Shown here one piece after another: positions 1 through 10,317 of a DNA stretch of 64,000 nucleotides. Every line of letters starts with the position of its first letter. Within the stretch, counting starts at the first letter, position 1. Under the pieces are notes generated by a model. The model was not told where the DNA came from. It was given only the letters and a program-made list of their open reading frames with translations, and did not search any database. The stretch covers positions 184,001-248,000 of the forward strand of contig JAJEKV010000252.1 in the NCBI GenBank assembly GCA_021234155.1, in the 5' to 3' direction. Position numbers and translations under genes: made by a program. Origin of the DNA: Isoetes taiwanensis. Taxonomy: Eukaryota > Streptophyta > Lycopodiopsida > Isoetales > Isoetaceae.

Positions 1-39
1 ATATAAGAACAATTCAGAACTTTTTGGAAGGATTCTCTT

Positions 40-180
40 AGACTCCCCTAGATTCTCTTATATTCTAAAACTTTCTAGAATATTCTGGAACTTTCTAGAA
101 CATTTTAGAAGATTCTAGGACTTTCTAAAGCCTTCGAGAACATTCTAGAACTTTCTTGAACTATCTAGAATATTATATTC
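40..180. repeat. TTCTAGAA-rich array resembling heat-shock elements
   Basis: About ten alternating TTC and GAA half-sites (TTCTAGAA, TTCTGGAA, TTCTTGAA) recur at roughly 8-11 bp spacing, which fits the nTTCnnGAAn pattern bound by heat-shock factors. The same motif occurs as a shorter pair inside both LTRs of the chromovirus (near 34120 and 42005), there also followed by tRNA-like sequence, so this stretch may be a fragment of a related element. Simple low-complexity expansion is the alternative. Confidence 0.55.
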
Positions 181-229
181 TATTTTATCTTAATTAGAAC
201 ATTACCCTTAAATTAATTTTGGAATTAAT

Positions 230-290
230 GCTTGGTCTAGTGGTTAGAATGGGGAGTTGGGAGGATGATAGCCAGGGTTCAAATCCCTCA
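230..290 (+). repeat. tRNA-derived sequence with A and B boxes (SINE head or tRNA relic)
   Basis: TGGTCTAGTGG (233-243) fits the pol III A box and GGTTCAAATCC (276-286) fits the B box, about 32 bp apart as in tRNA genes. The flanks do not form a convincing acceptor stem and no clear anticodon loop is visible, so it is not called a functional tRNA. The TTCTAGAA-array-then-tRNA-like order is the same as in the chromovirus LTRs. Confidence 0.5.
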
Positions 291-334
291 CACAACATAA
301 AAATTTTAAAAGCCTTTCCTTAAGGGACGAGCAT

Positions 335-730
335 TCAACATGAGCCTTAGGATCTTAGACTCGATCAACGATCGAGATGTCACCATATAAAAGCAACAAG
401 AGCCGTAGGATCTATTACATATGATTCCCAAAGCCATGTGGATCGTAAGATATGTGCCAAGCCACCTGAGCCGTAGGATCTCGGATCGACAATCAGGATC
501 AAGAGCAACCTGGGCCGTTAGATCGATTACATATAATTCCCAAAACCATGTGCACCGTAGGATATGTCCTCAAGCAACGTGAGCCGTAGGATCTTGGACC
601 GACGATCAGGATCAGATCACTGTAGGATTGTCTATACGGATCTATATATAAACTCCCAAGCCATCTGGGCCGTAGGATATGTCCCAAAGCCACGTGAGCC
701 ATCGGATCTCGGATCAACGGTTGGATAAGC
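335..730. repeat. Degenerate tandem repeat, unit about 105-115 bp
   Basis: The phrase GAGCCGTAGGATCT and close variants recur near 340, 409, 469, 580 and 696, with an interleaved block reading CATATGATTCCCAAAGCCAT. Comparable copies start near 409 and 511, and near 469, 580 and 696, giving about three and a half diverged units. No gene is seen here. Confidence 0.6.
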
Positions 731-1104
731 GCGACAAACATAAGAACATATAGAGATTAGATTAGATATAGAGATGGCTGGCTGAAAAAGCCTTAGCCGT
801 GGTACATACATATATGCCTGGAAAGAGGCAGAGACACAGACTAACAGACACGATTAATGGCTCTAGGCCACGTAGGCAGATTGCCAAGATGGCAATCCAC
901 GTGGCGACGTATATGCAGAGGGTTCATATCTCAACACTCCCACTGCCTCAAACACACATGGTCAGACCATAAATGTGCACTAAGAGCCACTTAGTAGCCA
1001 CTCAGCACATAGATCGCCACCCAGTAGTTATACGTAGAGCTCCCACTTCATCTAGAACAGTCTAGACGAAGGTTTAACTCCAGGATCCTCACGTCCTCTC
1101 TTCT

Positions 1105-1767
1105 TCTTTTCGGGATATACTGCAATCATATGACCAGGCTTCTTGCAATAATAATAAATTCTTTCTCTTCTGAACTGATTTCGAGCAATGGATGCAAATT
1201 CAAATGACCCTTCTTTTATTTTTTATCTGACATCCTTCTTAAGTAGATCTTCGATGGCATCTTGAGGCTTCAAGATCCTGTTGCTTAACAGATTGAAAGA
1301 TAAAGTATCATAAATTTTTGGTAACTTTTCCCATAAGTACACTTATTCCTCCATCATCTCCTATTGGAGACCCAATTGCAGCTAGCTGCTGTTGCAATGC
1401 ATTATATTCGCTTACATTTATTCCAATGAGCCATAGATCCAATATGCAAAAATACCATTGTGGATTTTCTCTTGTCGCCATATATGCTTTCAAGAAATGG
1501 CCACATAGTTTGAGCAGTATGATAGGATAGAACAATGGGTGCCAAATTATCACTGAGATATTGAATAAGAGCTCGTGCTCTGGCATCTCATTTGCTCCCA
1601 CTTAGATACAGCATCAGCATCGACTGGTCTTGGTTCAGTTCCATCTACAAGATTAATATCTTTCTAACAATAATGAATTAATCCTGGTCTTTCAAATGTA
1701 AAACCTTTCACCATCAAACTTCCCAATGTTTGCTGGAGATAGTGCATGGTAGCTCGTAGGATAAAGC
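1105..1767 (-). pseudogene. Copia gag remnant (UBN2-like with zinc knuckle)
   Basis: Minus-strand reading with several frameshifts gives the typical copia gag order: a KFDGERFYI-like start, a DGTEPRPVDADAVSKWE segment, SPIGDDGGISVLMGKLPK, then DAIEDLLKKDVR and a knuckle-like IYYYCKKPGHMIAVYPEKK near 1110-1170. The CCHC knuckle is degenerate: the first and last Cys are Tyr, each explicable by G-to-A change on the coding strand. The N-terminal part continues on the other side of the nested insertion (about 6514-6720). It cannot make an intact Gag. Confidence 0.65.
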
Positions 1768-1772
1768 CATAA

Positions 1773-2219
1773 TGTTAGCCCTTTGGGCTAAACATATGTA
1801 TGAGTGGCATAGGCCACATGTATTTATCACATTGGACCACTTGATCTAGGGCCCAGATTTAGCCCACATATGTGGTAGGTGGCATAGGCCACATGTATTT
1901 GTCATATTGGACCCCACAATCTATGGCCCAGATTTAGCCTAGATCTGTGGTAGGTGAGATGTGAGTTAGGGTTAGGGTTTTGCTCTACTATATAGAGAGA
2001 GCATTTCCTCTCATTGTTTAGGCTTTTGCTCACGTTTTGGAGCACCTCCTTTTGGAGCATCAATATGATTCTGTTTTGTTCATTCTTTGCTTTGTTCTTG
2101 TTCTTGGAGTTTCTTCCCACCTTCTTTTGTTGATCCATGAGCATTTGTGGCAGCCTTGTGGCATCCGGCAGTCATGGACTGCTGCTGCAAGGTGATGCCA
2201 AGAACCCCAAATATCAACA
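1773..2219 (+). repeat. 5' LTR of the young non-autonomous element
   Basis: It contains a promoter-like stretch: GGGTTAGGGTTTTGC followed by CTATATAG (about 1970-2000). Upstream is an internal tandem repeat of about 80 bp (GTGGCATAGGCCACATGTATTT, near 1806 and 1889), in which GGCATAGGCC is itself nearly palindromic. The matching 3' LTR is 6062-6508. Confidence 0.9.
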
Positions 2220-2220
2220 C

Positions 2221-2238
2221 TGGCGCCGATGCCGGGGA
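2221..2238 (+). other. Primer binding site for tRNA-Asp
   Basis: TGGCGCCGATGCCGGGGA sits one base after the 5' LTR. It matches the 3' end of plant tRNA-Asp(GUC) in reverse complement at 17 of 18 bases as I know that tRNA, the exception being A for T in the middle. It fixes the plus orientation. Confidence 0.85.
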
Positions 2239-3899
2239 CTCTTGGGCTCATGATCATCCCTTGTTTTCTTTTCAAGCATCTCCAAAAGTTTTCAAGAAAA
2301 AATTTGGTTCTACATCGACACATTCTCGGATTCTCATCTCTGATATTTGCCCACTGCAGAAAGGGGGTAAAATTGGGTTTTTGGACAGATCAGTTCTTAT
2401 TTGTCAAAGTTCGGGTTATTTGTCAAAGTTCGGGTTCTCTGCGTTCTTCAATGACGTTTTTTTCAACTCTCCAAACTCTATGTTCAGAAATGCAAGACCA
2501 AATGTTCCGCAAATCTTTTCCGGAAATTTTTGGTATGTGTCTTGGGTTCTCCATCTTGCTTAAGATGCCCTTTGGATTGTCAGTACGAGACCCACCGTTC
2601 CCAAAAAGGGGCAAAAATATCATTCACGTTTCTTCAAGACATTTTTTACTCTGTTCTTGGATTTGCAGAAAGAGCCCACCACACATCCATTTCTGTTGTC
2701 TTGTGCCCAACGGGCAAGCCAATTGATGGACTATTATGAGGTTTTCGATATAAAGGATTCTTTCCTTGACTTCAAAAATAAATGGAATATTCACAGCCTA
2801 GCTTTCCAATTTCTCAGGAGCTTTCTGTTTATTTCCACATTCGATCCAGTTAAGCAAGAGACTATGGGCTTTTCCTACCCTCTCACTCGAGAAACCTGAT
2901 TCGTACTATTTGAGTTCTTGGATGTGGTTTTGCTTCGGCAAGCAAACCACGAGAGGCCCACAGGCTCTTCCACAGGAGGCAGAATCTTCTCTTCTGAACC
3001 TCTGTTTATGCACAGAGCACTTGCGTTGTGTTCCTTCATATTCGACATGTGCCCACACTGGTGCAACCATTACTGTTCCTTCGCTCAAGGGGTGACCAAA
3101 GCACTTGGAATTTTCGTCTAAGCACAACCCACAAGGAGCAGAGTTTTTATTTGGGTTACAGAGGTCTTCCAAGTTTTCAGTTCCAGAGCAAGCAATAAAT
3201 ATTTCGATTCGTTCCTTTGCTTTTCTTAGTTCCTCCCGGACACTTGCTTGATATGCTGCACAGATCTGGGTCTATTTCCTGGAGCGCTTTGGGTCAAAAG
3301 CCCCATCATTTCTGGAGCTATCAGGCAGACCAGTTCTTTTCTTGAAAAAAGGGGCAGGGACTCTATTCAACGACTCCATTTTGGCAGTAATTTCTACCGC
3401 CACTCATGCATACATGAGTGGCATTGCAACTTCATCAAGGATTCTTCTGTGATCCCCACTTTCGCCGAGATTTAAGCTGCCTATTCATCTCAGATGTTTT
3501 TCCTCACGACTCAACTCAATCATCAGAGCATCATTGGACTATTCCTAATCTCAACAAGGGCCTGCAAGCCCCCATCGGCAGACAAAATCGCAATCCTATG
3601 GGTTCTTATTTTTCTGCTGGGCATTCATGGCCAGATCTTTAAAACATCTGCAAATATCAACTACAATGCTTTCTGGCCTTATAGATGCAGCAAAACTACA
3701 TTCAGGGTCAGCCGATCATCCCCAGCTGCGGCCGCCACAAAACAGATCAGCTGAATTCAAACCAGCACCAGAGTTTTTCCAGCCGCCCTTTCCGCCAGCT
3801 CGTAATTCCAACTTCTTGAAGCTCTGGTTCCAGGTCTATCTCTGGAGCACGGCATGCCCAAACTATATCATCTCGACACAAAACCTCTGCACACAAAAC

Positions 3900-4720
3900 C
3901 TCCATTTCCACGGCCCTTTGGCGTGGAAATTTTTTTATTCACGGCCTTCCACGGTCGACCCACAGCCATCACGGCGTGGTCAATCTCTTCAATCACAGCG
4001 TCAGAGACCTTCGACCTTCAGCGTGGCCATCACAGCGTCAGCGTGGCCATCACGGCGTGGCTTCTCAGACCTTCGAACCATCACCGCGTGGCCCATCCCT
4101 CCAGAACTTCAGCGACCCACGGCCTTGTCATGGCTTAAAAACTCACGGCGTGGCTTCATACATAGGGCCTCCAGGACCTTTCTGCGTGGCCCAACTCACA
4201 GTAAGAAAAATTCCACGGCTCAAGACGGCTGCATCTTTCTTCTATGCATCTCCTCTCAAGCCTCTGTTGCAGAACCAAGGCCATGCTCCATCGATGTGTA
4301 GCCAAACATCACGCTGGCTGTTCTCTCTGCACACCTTCACGGTCTGGCATGCGTGAAGCTCACCCACGACTCTGCAGTAAAAACAGAGCAAATCCAAGGC
4401 TCATAACTCCAAATTTTGAAGCAACGCTCTAGTTGTAGAGCCCCTCCTCAAGACAGAAATCACAAATCTTGCTCTGGAGTAACCACCGAAACAAATTTGA
4501 TCTCCACGGCCCCTCTGGCGTGGGAATTTTCTTTGCCTTCACGGCCCCTCACTGCGTGGCCTCAGCGTCAGACCCCCCACGGCCCATCACGGCGTGGACC
4601 CTCCCACGGCCATCACGGGTGTGACCGACCCTCGGGGTGAACCAGCGCCCCGCGGCACCTTCAAAGACCCACGGCCCCTCACGGCGTGGCACCAATTTCG
4701 GCGTGCGGCCCACCCAACCA
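3900..4720 (+). repeat. Interspersed CACGGCC...GGCGTGG hairpin motif repeats
   Basis: At least eight blocks read CCACGGCC, 4-7 bases, then GGCGTGG or TGCGTGG (for example near 3906, 3957, 4504, 4543, 4577, 4602, 4670), and isolated half-motifs lie between them. Each block can fold as a short imperfect hairpin (CCACG pairing with CGTGG). Related forms ending GGCGTGA continue near 5029, 5164 and 5198. No gag-like protein is seen; open frames here are by-products of the GC-rich repeats. Confidence 0.7.
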
Positions 4721-4914
4721 TTGAAAAAAAAAAAAAGGTTCAGCATTAAATTTTAATTGTCCGCAGCTTCCAGGCGGGGCACTTGTTCAACACACATATC
4801 TTTAATGACTCGATGGCGACACTTGGCACTTAGGCCATTCAAGATGGGCAACATTCTTGGTATTTTCTACTTCTTCTACTATTGAAGAGGGCTTTTTATT
4901 CTATACATGGCGTG

Positions 4915-5735
4915 CTTATAAGCAAATGGCGTGAAGATGATTCAACCTTCCGCCCCTTTCATACCTTAAGCTTACATGGCCCAAAGGCATGCTAAGGCCA
5001 TTCTTCAGCACTTGGATGCAACCTCGATCACGGCCCCTTGGCGTGATTTTTTTAATGGTGACTTCTTGACCTCTTGTCCAATTTTTGAGGCATTATGCCT
5101 TTGGAGGCACAACTTTTCATCAATCCATAAGTCCAGCAGCATTCTTTCTTTCGACAACAAAATCACGGCCCAACGGCGTGAGTTCATCAAAATTGGCATG
5201 GCCCCTCAAGGCGTGATTTCAAGCACAACTTTCAATCAACTTTTGATGCAAGAAGTATCTTGAGCATATTTTTGGCACATTTTGGGGGACGCCTCATCTT
5301 TTGTCGCATTCTTGGAGATCTTCTTTGCACCCTTGTACCAAACAACCTCACACAGTCGGCGTGTGTAGGCCTTTTTTCAGCAATCTTTCCTCAACATTCA
5401 AGCATACCTCATCGACCCAAATGCAGGGCCTTTGAGAGACAATTTTTTCAATCCATCTCGACCGTCCATAATACATGGCGGTTGAGCCTTTTTCAAGTTC
5501 AACAAATGGCGTGAAGATGAATTCTGCCTTCCGCCCCTTCCATTTCAACTCCTTCAAGTTCAACTATCTGCTCAAACTCTTTCAAGTTCAATAAATGGCG
5601 TGAAGATGACTTAGGGCCTTCCGCCCCTTCAATCACTTATGTTTCACCTCGTTCAAGTTCAACTCCTTGTTTCAACTTTTCAAGTTCAAAACTGGCGTGA
5701 AGATGACTTAGAACCTTCCGCCCCTTCCACAATTT
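4915..5735 (+). repeat. Repeated GGCGTGAAGATGA...CCTTCCGCCCCTTC blocks
   Basis: Four blocks (near 4927, 5508, 5596 and 5694) read TGGCGTGAAGATGA, a 4-10 base variable stretch, then CCTTCCGCCCCTT. They are separated by TTCAAGTTCAA-rich filler. They form a second motif family inside the same non-autonomous element. Function unknown; RNA packaging or dimerisation signals are possible but untested. Confidence 0.7.
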
Positions 5736-6047
5736 TTCTTTCCAAATTTTTGTTCAACTCCTTACAAGACACTTTGATTGGCGCATGTATTCAGAGCTAA
5801 GTGGCAAGCTCTATGAGAAGTGGTGACAGCCTTCTCAACATTAGATTTGACTTCTATGGAATTAAAGGAGCTCGTGGCAAGCTCAAGAGAAGTAGTGACA
5901 GCCTTCTCAACCTCTCATGATTTTGGTACTTCATCGACATTGGCATTTTTGGGTCAAGACTTCGGCGACATTCTCATTATTTCCCCTCACTTTAGACACT
6001 GTTGTAAATGTTTAACCTGTTGTTATAAAGGTTCTACATAGTTTGGT

Positions 6048-6061
6048 GTGGTGGGGGGGAG
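6048..6061 (+). other. Polypurine tract of the young element
   Basis: GTGGTGGGGGGGAG abuts the 3' LTR, where a plus-strand primer tract is expected. Confidence 0.75.
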
Positions 6062-6508
6062 TGTTAGCCCTTTGGGCTAAACATATGTATGAGTGGCATA
6101 GGCCACATGTATTTATCACATTGGACCACTTGATATAGGGCCCAGATTTAGCCCACATATGTGGTAGGTGGCATAGGCCACATGTATTTGTCATATTGGA
6201 CCCCACAATCTATGGCCCAGATTTAGCCTAGATCTGTGGTAGGTGAGATGTGAGTTAGGGTTAGGGTTTTGCTCTACTATATAGAGAGAGCATTTCCTCT
6301 CATTGTTTAGGCTTTTGCTCACGTTTTGGAGCACCTCCTTTTGGAGCATCAATATGATTCTGTTTTGTTCATTCTTTGCTTTGTTCTTGTTCTTGGAGTT
6401 TCTTCCCACCTTCTTTTGTTGATCCATGAGCATTTGTGGCAGCCTTGTGGCATCCGGCAGTCATGGACTGCTGCTGCAAGGTGATGCCAAGAACCCCAAA
6501 TATCAACA
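6062..6508 (+). repeat. 3' LTR of the young non-autonomous element
   Basis: 447 bp, matching the 5' LTR at every position compared except one. It is followed directly by CATAA, the target duplication. Confidence 0.9.
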
Positions 6509-6871
6509 CATAAGTTTTCTTCACAAAGATTAGTTTACACTTAGGTAATTTTTCTAGCCCTCCACTCAGGTAATTTTTCCAGTCCTCTAACCTGCTCAGG
6601 TTTGCTCACGTTCTCCCAATTATTCTCCAGATAATCCTTTAAAAACCTTCAACGAGATTAACAAGCTTTACTTCAATCACATTGACGATCTTCTTTCGAA
6701 ATGGAGCAGCCATATTTGTTTCTTCTATCCATAATCCATGACAATTCTCTAAGGAGTTGCTCGCTTTTAAAGAGGAAACCCGAAATTGATGCTCCAACTG
6801 AAACCCTAAAGTTTGTTGCAGAATCTGATGCGCAGGTCTCAGGTTGGATCGCTTCCAAGATTAGCCTAAAG

Positions 6872-6883
6872 GCTCTGATACCA
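6872..6883 (-). other. Primer binding site for initiator Met tRNA
   Basis: The minus strand reads TGGTATCAGAGC immediately after the right LTR, which ends CTTGTCA. This 12-mer is the standard plant LTR-element PBS complementary to the 3' end of initiator tRNA-Met. It orients the outer element on the minus strand. Confidence 0.85.
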
Positions 6884-7077
6884 TGACAAGAAACTGAACT
6901 GATAGGTATATATAGTGATAGCTTGGTGGAAAAGCCCCAGCAGTGGCACATACATATATGCCTGGAAGAGGCAGAGACACAGACTAACATACACGACTAA
7001 TGACTCTAGACCATGTAGGCACATTGTCAAGATGGCAATCCACATGGCGATATATGTGCAGAGGCTTCATATCTCAG

Positions 7078-8205
7078 TATGGGGGGCCAGGGCTCCCAAT
7101 GTTCCCTACATGAGATTTGCCTCCTTTCAAGTTCCACTTGCGGACTGATTACTAAAAGCGACAAAATCAGGGGGTGATATTCTCAGAGCTGATTGAGCCT
7201 CTGGGGTCTTGCTGCAGACTAGTTTCCCGCTTGCTAAATCTGGTGAGGATCCTGCGCCTCTGTTAATCCTTCTTGCTACATTAGCTCCTCCTGCTATTAT
7301 GTTGACACTGCTGCAAGGAGCAGCATTTGACTTGGTGCTTGTGATGCCTAGGTGAAAGCCTACCCCCCTCTCCCCCCTCCCCCTCCAAAACACTCGAAAA
7401 TACTATCTCAGGTCTGGATCTGGATCCAGATCCCCCTCCTCCTCATTCATTCCTCCTCTGCATATTAAAGATACAAAGAACAATCTCTTTTCTACAGAAG
7501 AATATGACAGACCAATGTAAACACAGATTAGTCAATGGGGTTATATACAAGTCCATAAAAATGGTTGAGAGGGGTAAAGAGGGATGTTAAGTTGTTTCTC
7601 ATTTTTATTCCAAGATTTGCTCATTAATTGGTGTCCATTATAGAATCAAATAAGAAACATAGATTGTGCCGCAAACCAACAATTATTGTTACTATAAATC
7701 AAGAAACATGGATTGTAATTGCGCCACAAGTCAAGAGTTAGTGAAGGAATTAGATATTTGCTTCAAAGACAAGAGAAATTTCGAAACAAGGCTGAATAAA
7801 ATCACGCAACCCATTGCCAGTTTCAGTTTAATTTTGAGCCAATTTATTTTGCTGACTTTAATAATATTCCATAATATTTGAAGCATCATTTAAAAGTAAC
7901 AAAAACTAGGTAACAAGTATGTTTCTTCTTTGTGTACATGACGATTTTTAAGCTTAGATTTGGAAAGATGAAAGAATAAACTAGCACCAACAAAAAATAA
8001 ATTCAATATATTGCTTCAAACATAAAAATCGAGGGTTTGGATTGGAATAATCAATCAACCATCTTGTCGTTGCCCTTTGTAATAGCACATACACATTGAA
8101 AGACGTTACATAAGATATTTCACTCTTTATTTTCTACCATTGTAGGAGTTACATAATTATTAAACAAGGTAGACATGCAGATCCTTACGATGGTTATTAG
8201 ATCAA
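7078..8205. other. No gene recognised
   Basis: Contains a pyrimidine-rich tract near 7362-7385 and a GGATCTGGATCCAGATCC palindrome near 7413-7430. AT-rich sequence follows. Short open frames here show no recognisable domain. Confidence 0.5.
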
Positions 8206-8745
8206 CTAGGAAAAATATGGTGGATGTACAAGAGTAGCATTAACAAATGTTACAGAATCTGGCAAATGATTCAATTCAACATGGAGGAATTTAGCCCAAC
8301 CTTTCACCCCTCTGAAGTCCCCAGTTCCACCCACTATTGCAAGTTCAGAACCATAAGCAATATCACGGCCTCTGATAGAAAATGTACCATTGTATTGCTC
8401 TGTTTCAATCACGGCCGTCAAAACTTCTTGTGCATGTGGAAAATCTGTGTAGAAACTGTCTGCAATAGTAACCCAGGATTTCAGACGTCCCACTGCCTTG
8501 GAAGTGTTGGATTGCTCTGCAGTAAGTAGTATGTCACCTATTCCTATTGTTCCCCACTTAGTTGTAGTGACATAGTCACCATCAGTACTAGCTACAACTC
8601 GTACTGTCTCATTGGGCTTGCCAAATGTGGTATGGACATAAAAGACTAAGTTGGATGTCTTCATTTTGAGTTGGCCATGATGAGGATATGCATTTGCAAG
8701 GTGCAACACGATCAAGAGCAATGCGGATGTGAGTAAAGCATTCAT
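8206..8745 (-). CDS. Dirigent-family secreted protein
   Basis: Dirigent proteins are small secreted beta-barrel proteins that steer stereoselective radical coupling in lignan and related pathways in the apoplast. The ORF is intronless. From the chosen start it has a signal peptide (MNALLTSALLLIVLHLANA), then LVFYVHTTFGKPNETVRVVAS, GIGDILLTAEQSNTSKAVGR, a YNGTFSIRGRD core and the family-typical ELAIVGGTGDFRGVKGWA, ending near PPY. Several N-glycosylation sequons (NET, NTS, NGT, NAT) fit secretion. Length, about 180 aa, is normal. An in-frame ATG 13 codons upstream (8784) is rejected because a TATA box overlaps it, which would put transcription start downstream. The substrate cannot be inferred. 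Confidence 0.9.
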   Translation of the reverse strand: MNALLTSALLLIVLHLANAYPHHGQLKMKTSNLVFYVHTTFGKPNETVRVVASTDGDYVTTTKWGTIGIGDILLTAEQSNTSKAVGRLKSWVTIADSFYTDFPHAQEVLTAVIETEQYNGTFSIRGRDIAYGSELAIVGGTGDFRGVKGWAKFLHVELNHLPDSVTFVNATLVHPPYFS

Positions 8746-8783
8746 CCTTGGACTTACAATTTCTAGAGACCCATACTCCATCA

Positions 8784-8789
8784 TTTATA
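8784..8789 (-). promoter_or_regulatory. TATA box of the dirigent gene
   Basis: The minus strand reads CTCTATAAATGATGG. TATAAA ends about 40 bases before the chosen ATG (8745), so transcription would start near 8758. Confidence 0.6.
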
Positions 8790-9441
8790 GAGGACATGTA
8801 CACAAGAACCCAAAAATAAGATGTATCTTATATTTAGATGCACTCATTCCTAAGCTGGAATGCTTGACTTTAAGTGCATTGCTTCTTGAAATCGCAACTT
8901 TAAAGGTTCTTGAATGGGAAATACCATGTGATGACCATTGCAAAAAATCATATATCGTATAACAGAAGGCTAACATTATTCGTTTGATGACTTGAGCTCT
9001 TTGTTGTCATTTTTATACTTCAATTAACTCTAAAGATACATTTAATTGGGTTGAGAATATAAGGGCCATCCTCTAAAACATTCAAAACTATAAAATTAAT
9101 TCAAGTAAAATCACATAAATCATATAAAACATGGAGAGCATCCATATGCCATGACCTGTATTAGCATTTATTTATAATGTTTCCATCCAACATATCATTT
9201 TTGGGTTGTTCCTGTGAGAAACCCCTCGCAAAAAAACACATTGTTGATTGATGACAGTAAATACAAGGCCAGTTCTTATAACCAGCCAAACACTATGATA
9301 TTTTCAAACTACTTTGCTCCTGAGGATTGGATTCCAATTTTCTTTTTAAGCAACTCAAAACATGGCTAGAATGACTTTTGAATGTAGAAAGTATGACTGC
9401 TTATTGGATGGAAAATCCAACATGGAACATGTACAATTCTG
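8790..9441. other. No gene recognised
   Basis: AT-rich sequence upstream of the dirigent gene. Nothing beyond the promoter can be supported. Confidence 0.5.
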
Positions 9442-9580
9442 AAGAATAGAATAGAATAGAATAGAATAGAATAGAATAGAATAGAATAGAGCTTTCATCA
9501 TCCACGAAGACCAATTGGCCTATGGGACCCAAACAGGAGGCGCAGCAAGCGTATTACTGTCCGTGTTAAAAAACCCCCTG
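9442..9580 (-). mobile_element. Truncated LINE 3' end with (TATTC)n tail, minus orientation
   Basis: A pure AATAG/TAGAA pentamer run (about 9446-9490) is followed by a block containing CCAATTGGCCTATGGGACCC. Read on the minus strand this is the same 3' terminal block that ends the plus-strand copy at 10262, followed by its pentanucleotide tail. Copies end to end in opposite orientation suggest two insertions or an inversion. Confidence 0.65.
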
Positions 9581-10262
9581 CACAATGGTTCTCCAGATGG
9601 GACGTACAAGAGCATAGGTGCATCCGTGTTGAAACTAAAGAGGACACCATGCAGCAATACCTAGATGCTTGCTTCCTCAGCAAACTTTGGAATACTGGTG
9701 CCCTTGAACATGTTAAGGCAACACACTATAAGGTCCAGATCAACCCCATGTTTGTACTTAGTCCATAGCGCTACCTCCATGCTTGCAAATTGAAACAGGC
9801 AGACGGGCCCAGATGGGCCCAGGAGGCATAGGAGGATAGAATGTGTATGTGTTGCCAACAAGGTGCAATTGAAGATGAAAGCCACACTCTGCAGCGTTGT
9901 CCGGCATTCAGTCACATTCGCGCCAGCTATGCTGAGTTGATCCTGCCTAACCAGCAGCTGCATGCACTATTGGATACATCGTCAGTGGGGTCGCTAGAAT
10001 CTTATTCCCAGGACATCATGGATTCCCACACTCAGTTATGTCCTCGGACGATGCACTGAGATATATCATAATGTACATTGCCATATATCATTGTACAGTC
10101 TTTCAAGATACCTACTACTGCCAAGATTTTTCCCTCGAAAGCCCTCCGGGACAGGGGTTTTTTAATCGTAGCAGTACTACGCTTGTTGTATTCCTTTTTG
10201 GGTCCCATAGGCCAATTGGTCTCCGCGGACGATAAAAATCAATTCAATTCAATTCAATTCAA
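9580..10262 (+). pseudogene. 3' end of a LINE ORF2 with (ATTCA)n tail
   Basis: The plus strand encodes a CCHC-like motif, CMCCQQGAIEDESHTLQRCP followed by FSHIRASYAEL (near 9841-9940), typical of the C-terminal end of plant LINE reverse transcriptases. Reading frames upstream and downstream are broken by stops. The end block GGGTCCCATAGGCCAATTGG is followed by five AATTC-type pentamers (10238-10262). Related tails occur at 9442, 10318 and 11685. This is an immobile relic. Confidence 0.7.
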
Positions 10263-10317
10263 TGATTAATGTTGTGTGATGCACATCTTTTAAACTGCCA
10301 CACTTACCATACATATT

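Larger units (their letters stand above)
1773..6508 (+). mobile_element. Young non-autonomous LTR retrotransposon (LARD-like), 4.7 kb
   Basis: The structure is complete: two 447-bp LTRs beginning TGTTAGCCC and ending ATCAACA, a PBS, a purine tract and a perfect CATAA target duplication (1768-1772 and 6509-6513). Comparing the LTRs by eye, one mismatch was found (1846 C versus 6135 A), so insertion is recent. The 3.8-kb interior shows no gag, protease, integrase or RT in any frame. It holds instead repeated CACGGCC/GGCGTGG and GGCGTGAAGATGA blocks. It must depend on proteins from another element. The host site is the gag region of the decayed copia element. Confidence 0.9.
732..7077 (-). mobile_element. 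Decayed Ty1/copia-type element, interrupted by a nested LTR element
   Basis: Two diverged direct repeats, 732-936 and 6884-7077, share the block from GGTACATACATATATGCCTGG to CATATCTCA and are read as 3' and 5' LTRs of a minus-strand element. A perfect initiator-Met PBS lies directly beside the right LTR and a purine-rich stretch (GGCAGTGGGAG on the minus strand) lies beside the left LTR. Between them is only a broken gag; protease, integrase, RT and RNase H are absent, so this was non-autonomous or lost pol. The element 1773-6508 has inserted into it. LTR ends are approximate and no TSD was found. Confidence 0.7.

Noticed and set aside
233-300. Functional tRNA gene
   Set aside because: A and B boxes are present but no acceptor-stem pairing or convincing anticodon arm is visible.
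1970-1985. TTAGGG-like words as telomeric sequence
   Set aside because: Only two units, placed next to a TATA box in an LTR; a promoter telobox is the better reading.
3627-4301. 224-codon open frame in the young non-autonomous element
   Set aside because: No domain; composition follows the GC-rich CACGGCC repeats and several overlapping frames are equally open.
8746-8784. Upstream ATG adding 13 residues to the dirigent protein
   Set aside because: It overlaps the TATA box and would place a non-hydrophobic stretch before the signal peptide.
9446-9490. Regular short repeats as a possible CRISPR-like or satellite array
   Set aside because: A simple pentamer run without spacers, explained as a LINE 3' tail.
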